This document shows, one piece after another, positions 1 through 6,167 of a stretch of DNA of 6,167 nucleotides. The stretch is from an uncultured Clostridium sp. GTDB taxonomy: Bacteria; Bacillota; Clostridia; Peptostreptococcales; Peptostreptococcaceae. Position numbers and translations under genes: made by a program. The stretch is taken from contig CALEBD010000411.1 in NCBI GenBank assembly GCA_937944945.1, positions 1-6,167 of the forward strand, written 5' to 3'. Each line of letters starts with the position of its first letter. The stretch's first letter is position 1. The notes beneath the pieces were generated by a model. It searched no databases and had not been told where the DNA came from. It saw only the letters and a program-made list of their open reading frames with translations.

Positions 1-138
1 GATTCAGGATTAAATGCAGCATTGATGGCAATGCAAATAATGAGCATAAAATATCCTAAATTAAAACAAGACTTAAAATTATACAGAAAAGAAATGGAAC
101 AAAAAGTATTAGACGATGATAAAAGTATAAATCAATAA
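1..138 (+). CDS. purE: N5-carboxyaminoimidazole ribonucleotide mutase / AIR carboxylase PurE, C-terminal fragment
   Basis: The left edge cuts this gene. Frame 1 is open from base 1 and gives 45 residues before a TAA stop. The fragment opens with DSGLNAALMAMQIM and continues through a charged helix containing YRKEMEQKVLDDD. This matches the C-terminal end of PurE, where an N-A-A/G-L-L-A-x-Q-I-L helix is followed by a YR..M...VL helix. PurE forms carboxyaminoimidazole ribonucleotide (CAIR) in the cytoplasm at step 6 of purine synthesis. Class I enzymes rearrange N5-CAIR made by PurK, while class II enzymes use AIR and CO2 directly. The active-site part lies off the window, so the class cannot be told. 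Position directly before purC supports the call, since purE-purC is the common order in Firmicutes. The short length is due to the window edge and does not indicate a broken gene. Confidence 0.88.
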   Translation, partial: DSGLNAALMAMQIMSIKYPKLKQDLKLYRKEMEQKVLDDDKSINQ

Positions 139-249
139 ATAAAAATTAAAGTACATAAGCAATATAGTGACAATAGATAATAGAAACTCAAAGAAAAACT
201 TATTAATAAAAGAATAATAAAAATTTATAAAATTTGGGAGGTAATAACA
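139..249 (+). other. purE-purC intergenic gap, no recognised element
   Basis: This 111-nt stretch is the only sizeable non-coding gap in the window. It is extremely A-rich on the plus strand and nearly free of C. I see no convincing -35/-10 pair, no GC-rich hairpin followed by a T run, no purine riboswitch core and no PurR-type CCGAAC box. A weak inverted repeat of AAATT (221-225) and AATTT (231-235) and a short direct repeat AATAGA (172-177 and 179-184) look like chance in such DNA. The only possible small frame I checked, a GTG at 167, stops at 217 after 16 codons and has no ribosome binding site. Confidence 0.6.
236..242 (+). promoter_or_regulatory. Ribosome binding site of purC
   Basis: GGGAGGT lies 7 nt before the ATG at 250. 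It is a strong Shine-Dalgarno match and fixes the purC start. Confidence 0.85.
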
Positions 250-945
250 ATGTTATTATATGAAGGAAAGGCAAAGCAAGTTTATAGTACAGATAATGAA
301 AATGAATATATAGTTTATTATAAAGATGATGCAACTGCATTTAATGGTGAAAAAAAAGCATCAATCCAGTCAAAAGGCATTTTAAATAATAAAATATGCA
401 CGATAATGTTTGAAACATTAGAAAAAGCAGGAATAAAAACACATTTCATAAAAGCTTTATCAGATAGAGAACAATTAGTAAAAAAAGTTACAATCCTACC
501 ACTTGAAGTTATAGTAAGAAATATCACAGCAGGTTCTTTCTGTAAGAGATACGGAGTAGAAGAAGGAATCGTATTAGACAAACCAATATTTGAAATGTCA
601 TATAAAAATGATGAATATGGCGACCCACTTGTAAATGATGACCATGCAATAGCATTAAAATTAGCAACTCAAGAAGAGATAGATTATATCAGAGAACAAA
701 CTCTAAAAATCAATGAAATCATGAAGGAATTTTTCTTAAAATTAAATTTAAAATTAGTTGACTTCAAACTAGAATTCGGAAAAGATACAGATGGAAATAT
801 AATATTAGCAGATGAAATATCACCAGATACTTGTAGATTGTGGGATGTTAATACTAACGAAAAGTTAGATAAAGATAGATTTAGAAGAGACTTAGGCGAC
901 CTTATTCAAGGGTATGAAGAAGTCCTTTCGAGAATGAGTAAATAA
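250..945 (+). CDS. purC: Phosphoribosylaminoimidazole-succinocarboxamide synthase (SAICAR synthetase)
   Basis: PurC joins aspartate to CAIR using ATP, giving SAICAR at step 7 of purine synthesis in the cytoplasm. The 231-residue length is normal for bacterial PurC. The N-terminal YEGKAKQVY (residues 4-12) is the family's glycine-rich nucleotide-binding strand-turn. It is followed by KDDATAFNGEKK (25-36), the highly conserved VRNITAGSFCKRYGVEEG (89-106), DDHA (130-133), LVDFKLEFG (169-177) and LADEISPDTCRLWD (186-199). The SPD and RLWD elements belong to the CAIR/aspartate and metal site region of the family. The start is supported by a strong ribosome binding site 7 nt upstream and because the first conserved strand begins at residue 3. 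The gene follows purE, which makes its substrate, and is separated from purF by 23 nt. No unusual residues or frame damage are seen. Confidence 0.97.
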   Translation: MLLYEGKAKQVYSTDNENEYIVYYKDDATAFNGEKKASIQSKGILNNKICTIMFETLEKAGIKTHFIKALSDREQLVKKVTILPLEVIVRNITAGSFCKRYGVEEGIVLDKPIFEMSYKNDEYGDPLVNDDHAIALKLATQEEIDYIREQTLKINEIMKEFFLKLNLKLVDFKLEFGKDTDGNIILADEISPDTCRLWDVNTNEKLDKDRFRRDLGDLIQGYEEVLSRMSK

Positions 946-953
946 TAGTTATA

Positions 954-960
954 GGGGGGA
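954..960 (+). promoter_or_regulatory. Ribosome binding site of purF (G-run type)
   Basis: GGGGGGA lies 8 nt before the ATG at 969. It is a run of six G rather than the AGGAGG form used by most neighbours, and would pair with anti-Shine-Dalgarno through some G-U wobble. It is the only likely site for purF. Confidence 0.7.
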
Positions 961-968
961 ATAATCAC

Positions 969-2345
969 ATGTGTGGTATATTAGGGATTTATTCCGATAA
1001 GAACATATCAAAAGAACTGTATTACGGTTTATATTCTATGCAACATAGAGGTCAAGAAAGTTGTGGTATGGCAGTACATGATGGTAAAGAAATAAATTAT
1101 AAAAAAGATATGGGTTTAGTAGGTGATGTATTTAAATCAGATGATTTAGATAAACTTCCTGGGACAATGGGAATAGCTCATGTTAGATATTCAACAGCAG
1201 GCGGAAGTCATATGTATAATTGCCAACCTTTAGTAGGTTCTTTGAGAAAGAGAAATTTAGGATTAGTTCATAATGGCAACTTGGTAAATGCTAATTACTT
1301 AAAAGAGATGCTAGAAGAGGACGGGATAATGTTTAGAGGAAAAAGTGATACAGAAGTAATTTTGTATATACTTGCTAGATATTATACGGGAAATATTGTA
1401 GAAGCAGTTAAGTTAACTATGGATCAAATAAAAGGTGCTTATTCATTAGTTATATTAACCGACCAAGAGCTTATTGCTGTTAGAGACCCACATGGATTTA
1501 GACCTTTATTACTTGGGAAGAGAGACAATGGAGAATATATTTTTGCATCAGAAAACTGTGAGATAGATATACTTGGTGGGGAATTTATCAGGGATTTAGA
1601 ACCGGGTGAAATAGTAGTTATAAAGAACGGAAAATTAAAATCATACAACTTCAGCAACAACTGTAAACCAATGAAAAAGAGTTGTATATTTGAGCATATA
1701 TATTTTGCAAGAAATGATGCCACTATAGATAAAGTAAACGCATACGAATTTAGGGTAGAATCAGGAAAAATATTATCACAAGATGAAGATATTAATGCAG
1801 ATATGGTAGTTCCAGTTCCAGACTCTGGTTGGCCAGGGGCGATCGGATATGCAAATGCAAGCGGACTTCCACTAACTGAAGCATTAGTTAAGAATAGATA
1901 TGTAGGTAGAACATTTATAAAACCTACCCAAGAAGAAAGAGAGTTAGGGGTAAAAATAAAACTAAATCCACTTAGTAGAGTATTAAAAGGAAAATCAATA
2001 ATACTTGTAGATGATTCGATTGTTAGGGGAACAACTTCAAAACAATTAGTCAAATCATTGAGAGATGCTGGGGCTAAGGAAATACACCTAAGAATAACAT
2101 CACCTCCAGTTAAATATTCTTGTTATTACGGTATTGATACTCCAAACCGTTCTAAATTAATTGCTGCTAACAAAAATGTAGAGGAAATAAGGGAATATAT
2201 CGGCTGCGATACATTGAAATTCTTAGATATAGAAGGAATGATGAGTGCTGCTGGAACAGGAAATGAATTTAAATTCTGTAAAGCTTGTTTTGACGGAAAT
2301 TATCCAGTTAAGAAAATCGACAAGGAGGAATTTTTAGAATGTTAA
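969..2345 (+). CDS. purF: Amidophosphoribosyltransferase (glutamine PRPP amidotransferase)
   Basis: PurF makes 5-phosphoribosylamine from PRPP and glutamine, the committed first step of the pathway. The 458 residues form an N-terminal class II (Ntn) glutaminase domain (about 2-230) and a C-terminal phosphoribosyltransferase domain (about 240-440). Cys2 follows the start Met directly and becomes the N-terminal nucleophile after Met removal. Other glutaminase-site motifs are HVRYSTAGG (71-79), HNGNL (101-105) and SDTE (126-129). The PRPP-binding signature is ILVDDSIVRGTTS (345-357), and KNRYVGRTFI (308-317) is also conserved. Four cysteines, Cys239 (CIFEH), Cys385 (SCYYG), Cys437 and Cys440 (FCKACFDG), match the 4Fe-4S ligands known from Bacillus subtilis PurF, so an oxygen-sensitive cluster is inferred. 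An in-frame stop at 939-941 with no start codon before 969 rules out an N-terminal propeptide. The 3' end overlaps purM by 7 nt. Confidence 0.97.
   Translation: MCGILGIYSDKNISKELYYGLYSMQHRGQESCGMAVHDGKEINYKKDMGLVGDVFKSDDLDKLPGTMGIAHVRYSTAGGSHMYNCQPLVGSLRKRNLGLVHNGNLVNANYLKEMLEEDGIMFRGKSDTEVILYILARYYTGNIVEAVKLTMDQIKGAYSLVILTDQELIAVRDPHGFRPLLLGKRDNGEYIFASENCEIDILGGEFIRDLEPGEIVVIKNGKLKSYNFSNNCKPMKKSCIFEHIYFARNDATIDKVNAYEFRVESGKILSQDEDINADMVVPVPDSGWPGAIGYANASGLPLTEALVKNRYVGRTFIKPTQEERELGVKIKLNPLSRVLKGKSIILVDDSIVRGTTSKQLVKSLRDAGAKEIHLRITSPPVKYSCYYGIDTPNRSKLIAANKNVEEIREYIGCDTLKFLDIEGMMSAAGTGNEFKFCKACFDGNYPVKKIDKEEFLEC
2322..2329 (+). promoter_or_regulatory. Ribosome binding site of purM, inside the purF 3' end
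   Basis: AAGGAGGA lies within the last purF codons, 9 nt before the purM ATG at 2339. It decides the purM start. The purM ATG overlaps the purF stop (ATGTTAA, 2339-2345), so ribosomes finishing purF are well placed to begin purM. Confidence 0.85.
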
Positions 2346-3412
2346 CATATGAACAATCTGGTGTAAATATTGATGAAGGCAATAGAGCAGTAAGTCTTAT
2401 AAAAGGGAAGATAAAGGAGACTTACGACAAAAATGTTATAGGTGATTTAGGGAATTTTAGTGGATTATATAGCTTGAAAGATTTTGTGAAAATGGAAGAA
2501 CCAGTCCTTTTAGCAGCAACAGATGGTGTAGGGACTAAATTAAAATTGGCACAAATGATGAATAAACACGATACCGTAGGGATAGATTTAGTTGCAATGA
2601 GTGTCAATGATTTAATATGCCAAGGTGCAAAACCGCTACTATTTCTAGATTATATTGCAACAGGGAAATTAGTCCCTGAACATATAGATAAAATTGTAGA
2701 AGGTGTTGCCAATGGATGCAAAATGTCAGGTTGTGCATTAATCGGAGGCGAAACTGCTGAAATGCCGGGAATGTATAGTGAAGATGAATATGATTTGGCG
2801 GGATTTGCAGTAGGTATAGCTGATAAAACAAAGATAGTATCAGGAAAAGATGTAAAAGCTGGGGATGTATTAGTTGGGGTTTCTTCGAGCGGTATTCACA
2901 GTAATGGTTTTTCATTTATTAGAAAAATATTTTTAGATACTTATAATTATGATTTAAATCAATATATTGAAGAGTTAAAAATGACAGTTGGAGAAGCTTT
3001 ACTAACACCGACAAAAATATATGTGAAATTAGTTTTAGACTTACTTGAAAAATATAATATTAAAGCTATTGCACATATAACTGGTGGTGGAGTTATAGAA
3101 AATATTACGAGAGTTATACCTGATGGTCTAGGGCTTGATATTAAGACTGATTCATGGGAGAAACCACCTATATTTAAAATGATAGAAGGATTTAATATAG
3201 TAGAAAAAAGAGAGCTACATAAGAGTTTTAACATGGGAATTGGAATTGTATTTATAGTTAATAAAGAAGACGCACCTCAATTAGTTGATTATATAAACAA
3301 TAGAGAACAAGAGAAAATAGAGATATATAAAAAATATGTTGAATTAATGCAGGACAAGGCATATATAATCGGGGAAGTTGTTGATAGCCACAAGGGAGTA
3401 GAATTATGCTAA
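2339..3412 (+). CDS. purM: Phosphoribosylformylglycinamidine cyclo-ligase (AIR synthetase)
   Basis: PurM uses ATP to close the imidazole ring, turning FGAM into AIR (step 5). The 357 residues are close to the usual length of about 340-350. The N-terminal GVNIDEGNRAVSLIK (8-22) is the family opening. It is followed by LAATDGVGTKLKLA (58-71), VGIDLVAMSVNDLICQGAKP (80-99), GGETAEMPGMY (136-146), DLAGFAVGI (152-160), VGVSSSGIHSNGFS (179-192), LLTPTKIYVK (221-230), HITGGGVIEN (246-255) and FNMGIGIVFIV (297-307). These are the conserved blocks of the PurM/PurL superfamily fold, with the N-terminal AIRS domain followed by the C-terminal AIRS_C domain. The start is set by the ribosome binding site at 2322-2329. 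The gene overlaps purF upstream and purN downstream by 7 nt each. No missing motif or frame problem is seen. Confidence 0.97.
   Translation: MLTYEQSGVNIDEGNRAVSLIKGKIKETYDKNVIGDLGNFSGLYSLKDFVKMEEPVLLAATDGVGTKLKLAQMMNKHDTVGIDLVAMSVNDLICQGAKPLLFLDYIATGKLVPEHIDKIVEGVANGCKMSGCALIGGETAEMPGMYSEDEYDLAGFAVGIADKTKIVSGKDVKAGDVLVGVSSSGIHSNGFSFIRKIFLDTYNYDLNQYIEELKMTVGEALLTPTKIYVKLVLDLLEKYNIKAIAHITGGGVIENITRVIPDGLGLDIKTDSWEKPPIFKMIEGFNIVEKRELHKSFNMGIGIVFIVNKEDAPQLVDYINNREQEKIEIYKKYVELMQDKAYIIGEVVDSHKGVELC
3392..3398 (+). promoter_or_regulatory. Ribosome binding site of purN, inside the purM 3' end
   Basis: AAGGGAG lies in the last purM codons, 7 nt before the purN ATG at 3406. The ATG overlaps the purM stop (ATGCTAA, 3406-3412), the same arrangement as at purF/purM. 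Confidence 0.75.
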
Positions 3413-3996
3413 ATATAGGTGTATTGATTTCTGGTGGAGGTTCAAATCTACAAGCTATAATTGATGACTGTGAAAGTAAAAAGATAAACGGAAATATAAA
3501 AGTAGTTATTTCTAATAGAGAAGATGCTTTTGGACTTGAAAGGGCAAAAAAGCACAACATAAGATCAGTATTTGAAAAAGATGAAGATGAAGTAATAAAA
3601 ATATTAAAAGAAGAGAATATAGACTTAGTAGTTTTGGCAGGTTATCTAAAAATAATAAGTCCTAAATTTGTAAGTGAATTTGAAAATAAAATTATGAATA
3701 TACATCCAGCATTAATTCCTTCTTTCTGTGGAGATGGATTTTATGGCGAAAAAGTGCACCAAGCAGTAATTGATTATGGTGCAAAAGTTTCTGGAGCAAC
3801 TGTTCATTTTGTAAATGAAAAAGCAGATGCAGGTCCGATAATAATGCAAGATACTGTAAAAGTGATGGATGATGACGATGCCAAAACATTAGCAAAAAGA
3901 GTTTTAGAAGTAGAACATACAATTCTTCCTAGATGTGTAAAGTTATTTTGTGAAGGGAAGATATCTGTAGAAGGCAGAAGAGTAAGAATAAAATAA
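3406..3996 (+). CDS. purN: Phosphoribosylglycinamide formyltransferase, 10-formyl-THF dependent (GAR transformylase)
   Basis: PurN transfers a formyl group from 10-formyltetrahydrofolate to GAR, giving FGAR (step 3). The 196 residues are normal for bacterial PurN. The N-terminal IGVLISGGGSNLQAII (4-19) is the phosphate-binding Rossmann-like opening, followed by VVISNREDAFGLERA (33-47) and VVLAGYLKIIS (75-85). Asn98 and His100 in MNIHPALIPSF, and Asp141 in ADAGPII, correspond to the catalytic Asn-His-Asp trio known from Escherichia coli PurN (N106, H108, D144). The loop after the NIHP motif reads SFCGDGFYGEKVHQAV (106-121), a form I associate with clostridial PurN in place of the more common PGxxA/PGLH type. 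Tandem in-frame stops (TAA at 3994 and 3997) end the gene. It starts inside the end of purM and is followed 28 nt later by purD, with no purH between. Confidence 0.96.
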   Translation: MLNIGVLISGGGSNLQAIIDDCESKKINGNIKVVISNREDAFGLERAKKHNIRSVFEKDEDEVIKILKEENIDLVVLAGYLKIISPKFVSEFENKIMNIHPALIPSFCGDGFYGEKVHQAVIDYGAKVSGATVHFVNEKADAGPIIMQDTVKVMDDDDAKTLAKRVLEVEHTILPRCVKLFCEGKISVEGRRVRIK

Positions 3997-4012
3997 TAAA
4001 TACTTATAAGCT

Positions 4013-4018
4013 AGGAGG
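4013..4018 (+). promoter_or_regulatory. Ribosome binding site of purD
   Basis: A perfect AGGAGG lies 6 nt before the ATG at 4025. It fixes the start, and the protein opens at once with the conserved glycine-rich strand. Confidence 0.88.
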
Positions 4019-4024
4019 GAAAAT

Positions 4025-5275
4025 ATGAAGATATTAGTAGTAGGTGGCGGCGGAAGAGAACATGCTATCTGTTGGAAATTAAGCAATGAAAAAAACGTAG
4101 AGAAAATATACTGTGCACCAGGAAATCCTGGGATTGCTGAAGTGGCTGAATGTGTAAATATAGGTGATTCAGATATAGATAAACTTGCTAAATTTGCAAA
4201 AGAAAACGAAATAGATATAACTGTAGTAGGGCCAGAAGTACCACTAGTTATGGGAATTACAGATGTTTTTGAATCACAAGGATTAAAAGTATTTGGACCT
4301 AATAAAAAATGTGCAAGATTAGAAGGAAGTAAAGCATTTTCAAAAGATTTTATGACAAGACATAACTTGCCGACAGCTAAATACAAAGAATATACAAATA
4401 TCGATAAGGCAATAGATGATATTGATGATTTTGGATATCCAGTTGTTATAAAAGCAGATGGTTTAGCAGCTGGAAAGGGAGTTATAATTTCAGAAAATAG
4501 AGAAGATGCAATAAAAACACTAAAAGAAATGATGAATGATAAAAAGTTTGGTACTGCTGGAGAAAAAATAGTAATAGAAGAGTTTCTAAGTGGAATAGAA
4601 ACATCAATACTAGCTTTTGTAGATAATGAAACAATAATTCCTATGGTAAGTGCAAAAGACCACAAAAAAGTAAATGACGGAGAAACTGGTCTAAATACTG
4701 GAGGAATGGGCACATTCTCCCCAAGTGAAATTTATACTTATGAATTATCAAAAGAAATAAAAGAAAATATATTAGATAAAACTTTAAAAGGATTCCAAGA
4801 AGATAATCTAGATTTTAAAGGAATATTATTTGTTGGATTAATGATAACTAAAGATGGTCCGAAGATTCTTGAATATAACGTGAGATTTGGGGACCCAGAG
4901 ACACAATCAGTTTTATTCAGATTGGAAACTGATTTAAGTGAAATAATATCAGCAGTTATAAATAATAAATTAAAAGATATTGATATAAAATACAGCGACG
5001 ATAGTGCTATATGCGTAATGCTTACATCAGGAGGATATCCTGAAAGTTATGAAAAGGGAAAAATTATAACAGGACTTGATAATTTAGATAAAGATATAGT
5101 CGTTTTTCATAGTGGAACAAAATTATTGGACAACAAATTGGTTACAAATGGTGGAAGGGTAATCGGTATAACTGCAAAAGGAAAAACTGTTAAAGAAGCA
5201 GGAAAAAAAGTTTATGAAAATATAAAGAAAATAAATTTTGAAGGAATGCATTATAGAACAGATATATGGAAATAA
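4025..5275 (+). CDS. purD: Phosphoribosylamine-glycine ligase (GAR synthetase)
   Basis: PurD is an ATP-grasp ligase that joins glycine to phosphoribosylamine, giving GAR (step 2). The 416 residues match the usual length of about 420. The N-terminal MKILVVGGGGREHAICWKL (1-19) begins the N domain, with APGNPGI (31-37) and VVGPEVPLVMGI (67-78). The ATP-grasp region (about 100-300) holds GSKAFSKDFM (101-110), VIKADGLAAGKGVII (141-155), EEFLSGIE (185-192), SAKDHKKVNDGETGLNTGGM (209-228) and EYNVRFGDPETQ (283-294), which carry nucleotide, metal and substrate contacts in the family. The C-terminal domain has VMLTSGGYPESYEKG (331-345) and NGGRVIGITAKG (375-386). The start follows a perfect ribosome binding site. 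The gene lies directly after purN, whose substrate it makes, and 43 nt before purL. Confidence 0.97.
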   Translation: MKILVVGGGGREHAICWKLSNEKNVEKIYCAPGNPGIAEVAECVNIGDSDIDKLAKFAKENEIDITVVGPEVPLVMGITDVFESQGLKVFGPNKKCARLEGSKAFSKDFMTRHNLPTAKYKEYTNIDKAIDDIDDFGYPVVIKADGLAAGKGVIISENREDAIKTLKEMMNDKKFGTAGEKIVIEEFLSGIETSILAFVDNETIIPMVSAKDHKKVNDGETGLNTGGMGTFSPSEIYTYELSKEIKENILDKTLKGFQEDNLDFKGILFVGLMITKDGPKILEYNVRFGDPETQSVLFRLETDLSEIISAVINNKLKDIDIKYSDDSAICVMLTSGGYPESYEKGKIITGLDNLDKDIVVFHSGTKLLDNKLVTNGGRVIGITAKGKTVKEAGKKVYENIKKINFEGMHYRTDIWK

Positions 5276-5307
5276 ATTTTCAAAAATAAAATGGGAAATT
5301 TCTTAAT

Positions 5308-5312
5308 GGAGG
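5308..5312 (+). promoter_or_regulatory. Ribosome binding site of purL
   Basis: GGAGG within TGGAGGAA lies 6 nt before the ATG at 5319. It supports this start in a gene too truncated at its 3' end to be judged by length. Confidence 0.82.
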
Positions 5313-5318
5313 AATAAT

Positions 5319-6167
5319 ATGAGTTCAAATGTAAAAAGACTTTTAGTTGAAAAAAGGGAAGGATTCGACCTAGAGGCAAAAGCTTTAATGAAAGATTTAA
5401 AAGACAGTTTACATATAGATTGTATAGATAATTTAAGATTATTAAATAGATATGATATAGAAGGATTGTCTGATGAAGTTTGTGAATATGCATCAAAGAC
5501 AATATTTTCAGAGCCAAATTTAGATATTGTATATAACGAAAATGTAGAATATGACAAAGATGCAAAAGTCTTTGCAGTTGAGTATCTTCCTGGTCAATAT
5601 GACCAAAGAGCCGATTGGGCAGCTCAATGTGTTCAAATAATAAATGAGGGGCAAAGACCTAATATAAATAGTGCAAAATTATATATTTTATCAGGAGAAA
5701 TAGATGATAAATTATTTGATAAAATAAAGTCATATATAATAAATCCAGTCGATAGTAGAGAGGCGAATCTTGAAAAACCAGTAACATTAGAAATTAAAAC
5801 TGATATACCTACAGAAGTTGAAACAATAACAGGATTTATCGATTTCGACAAAAAAGAGCTAGAAAATTTCTTAAATAAACAAGGTTTAGCAATGACAATA
5901 GAGGATTTAGAATATATTCAAGAGTATTTTAAAAATCAAGAAAAGAGAAATCCAACCATAACAGAAATAAAAGTGTTAGATACTTACTGGTCAGATCATT
6001 GTAGACATACTACTTTTATGACACAAATAAAAAACGTTGAAATTGAAGATGGAAAATTCAACGAAATAATTAAAGAAACTTATTCAAAATACATCCAAGC
6101 TAGAAATACCCTATATATAGAAAAACAAAAAGATATGTGCTTAATGGATATAGCAACTATAGCTGTT
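5319..6167 (+). CDS. purL: Phosphoribosylformylglycinamidine synthase, long single-chain type, N-terminal part
   Basis: The right edge cuts this gene after 283 codons, all open. PurL uses ATP and glutamine to turn FGAR into FGAM (step 4). The fragment matches the long single-chain enzyme (about 1,250 residues) of many Clostridia and Bacteroidetes, not the short PurL that works with PurS and PurQ. Diagnostic pieces are VFAVEYLPGQYDQRAD (84-99), a YIINPVDSREANLEKP stretch (139-154), a linker helix with GLAMTIEDLEYIQEYF (189-204), and DTYWSDHCRHTTF (221-233). The last is the family's conserved S-D/E-H-C-R-H active-site block, equivalent to the His260 region of Escherichia coli PurL. The glutaminase domain, expected at the far C terminus, is outside the window. 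The start follows a good ribosome binding site 43 nt after purD. Residue 100 is Trp where I recall Ser in relatives. Confidence 0.93.
   Translation, partial: MSSNVKRLLVEKREGFDLEAKALMKDLKDSLHIDCIDNLRLLNRYDIEGLSDEVCEYASKTIFSEPNLDIVYNENVEYDKDAKVFAVEYLPGQYDQRADWAAQCVQIINEGQRPNINSAKLYILSGEIDDKLFDKIKSYIINPVDSREANLEKPVTLEIKTDIPTEVETITGFIDFDKKELENFLNKQGLAMTIEDLEYIQEYFKNQEKRNPTITEIKVLDTYWSDHCRHTTFMTQIKNVEIEDGKFNEIIKETYSKYIQARNTLYIEKQKDMCLMDIATIAV

Noticed and set aside
167..231. Possible internal promoter upstream of purC (GTGACA at 167-172, TATAAA at 226-231)
   Set aside because: The two elements are more than 50 nt apart, so they cannot form one promoter. Neither has a partner at 16-18 nt, and TATAAA sits too close to the ribosome binding site.
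221..235. AAATT/AATTT inverted repeat before the purC ribosome binding site, considered as a regulatory hairpin
   Set aside because: The stem is five A-T pairs, too weak to be stable, and the surrounding DNA is almost all A and T.
1439..2053. A 204-codon open frame on the minus strand opposite purF
   Set aside because: It is a shadow of purF. The low-complexity Ser/Phe/Ile-rich translation and lack of family motifs give no support for a gene.
3943..4713. A 256-codon open frame on the minus strand opposite purN/purD
   Set aside because: It lies wholly opposite strongly conserved purD and the end of purN. Its translation is a Ser/Ile/Phe-rich string typical of the complement of an AT-rich gene, with no recognisable domain.
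5295..5302. Palindrome GAAATTTC between purD and purL, considered as a terminator or operator
   Set aside because: It is 8 bp with no loop, no GC-rich stem and no T run, and the purL ribosome binding site follows at once. It is expected by chance in AT-rich DNA.
5251..5851. Several minus-strand open frames opposite the start of purL
   Set aside because: The purL frame is open throughout and carries diagnostic motifs. The opposite frames overlap each other, are hydrophobic-looking by base composition only, and are shadows.

Overview
This window is the middle of a de novo purine (IMP) biosynthesis operon. All genes lie on the plus strand and are tightly packed. The DNA is very AT-rich, codon use leans strongly to AGA for Arg, ATA for Ile and TTA for Leu, and nearly every gene has a strong AGGAGG-like ribosome binding site. 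PurF carries the four-cysteine Fe-S set, PurN has the 'SFCG' loop variant, and PurL is of the long single-chain Firmicutes/Bacteroidetes type. Together these point to a low-GC anaerobic Firmicute of the class Clostridia, possibly near Peptostreptococcaceae. The taxon is an inference from protein style, not a database match.

Layout: the C-terminal end of purE (1-138), a 111-nt gap with no recognisable element, purC (250-945), purF (969-2345), purM (2339-3412), purN (3406-3996), purD (4025-5275), and the first 283 codons of purL (5319 to the right edge). purF/purM and purM/purN overlap by 7 nt in the same way (ATGTTAA and ATGCTAA), which suggests translational coupling. The other junctions are 23 to 43 nt with their own ribosome binding sites, except the purE-purC gap. 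I see no promoter, terminator, riboswitch, PurR-type box, tRNA, repeat array or mobile element. Any purine riboswitch or main promoter would lie upstream of purE, outside the window.

Together the products cover steps 1 to 7 of the pathway: PurF makes phosphoribosylamine from PRPP and glutamine, PurD makes GAR, PurN formylates it to FGAR, PurL amidates it to FGAM, PurM closes the ring to AIR, PurE carboxylates to CAIR, and PurC adds aspartate to give SAICAR. PurB and PurH, needed for the last steps to IMP, are not in view. The most notable point is that purH is absent from between purN and purD, where many clostridial pur operons carry it. Otherwise this is an ordinary housekeeping region, and I found no sign of an undescribed system.
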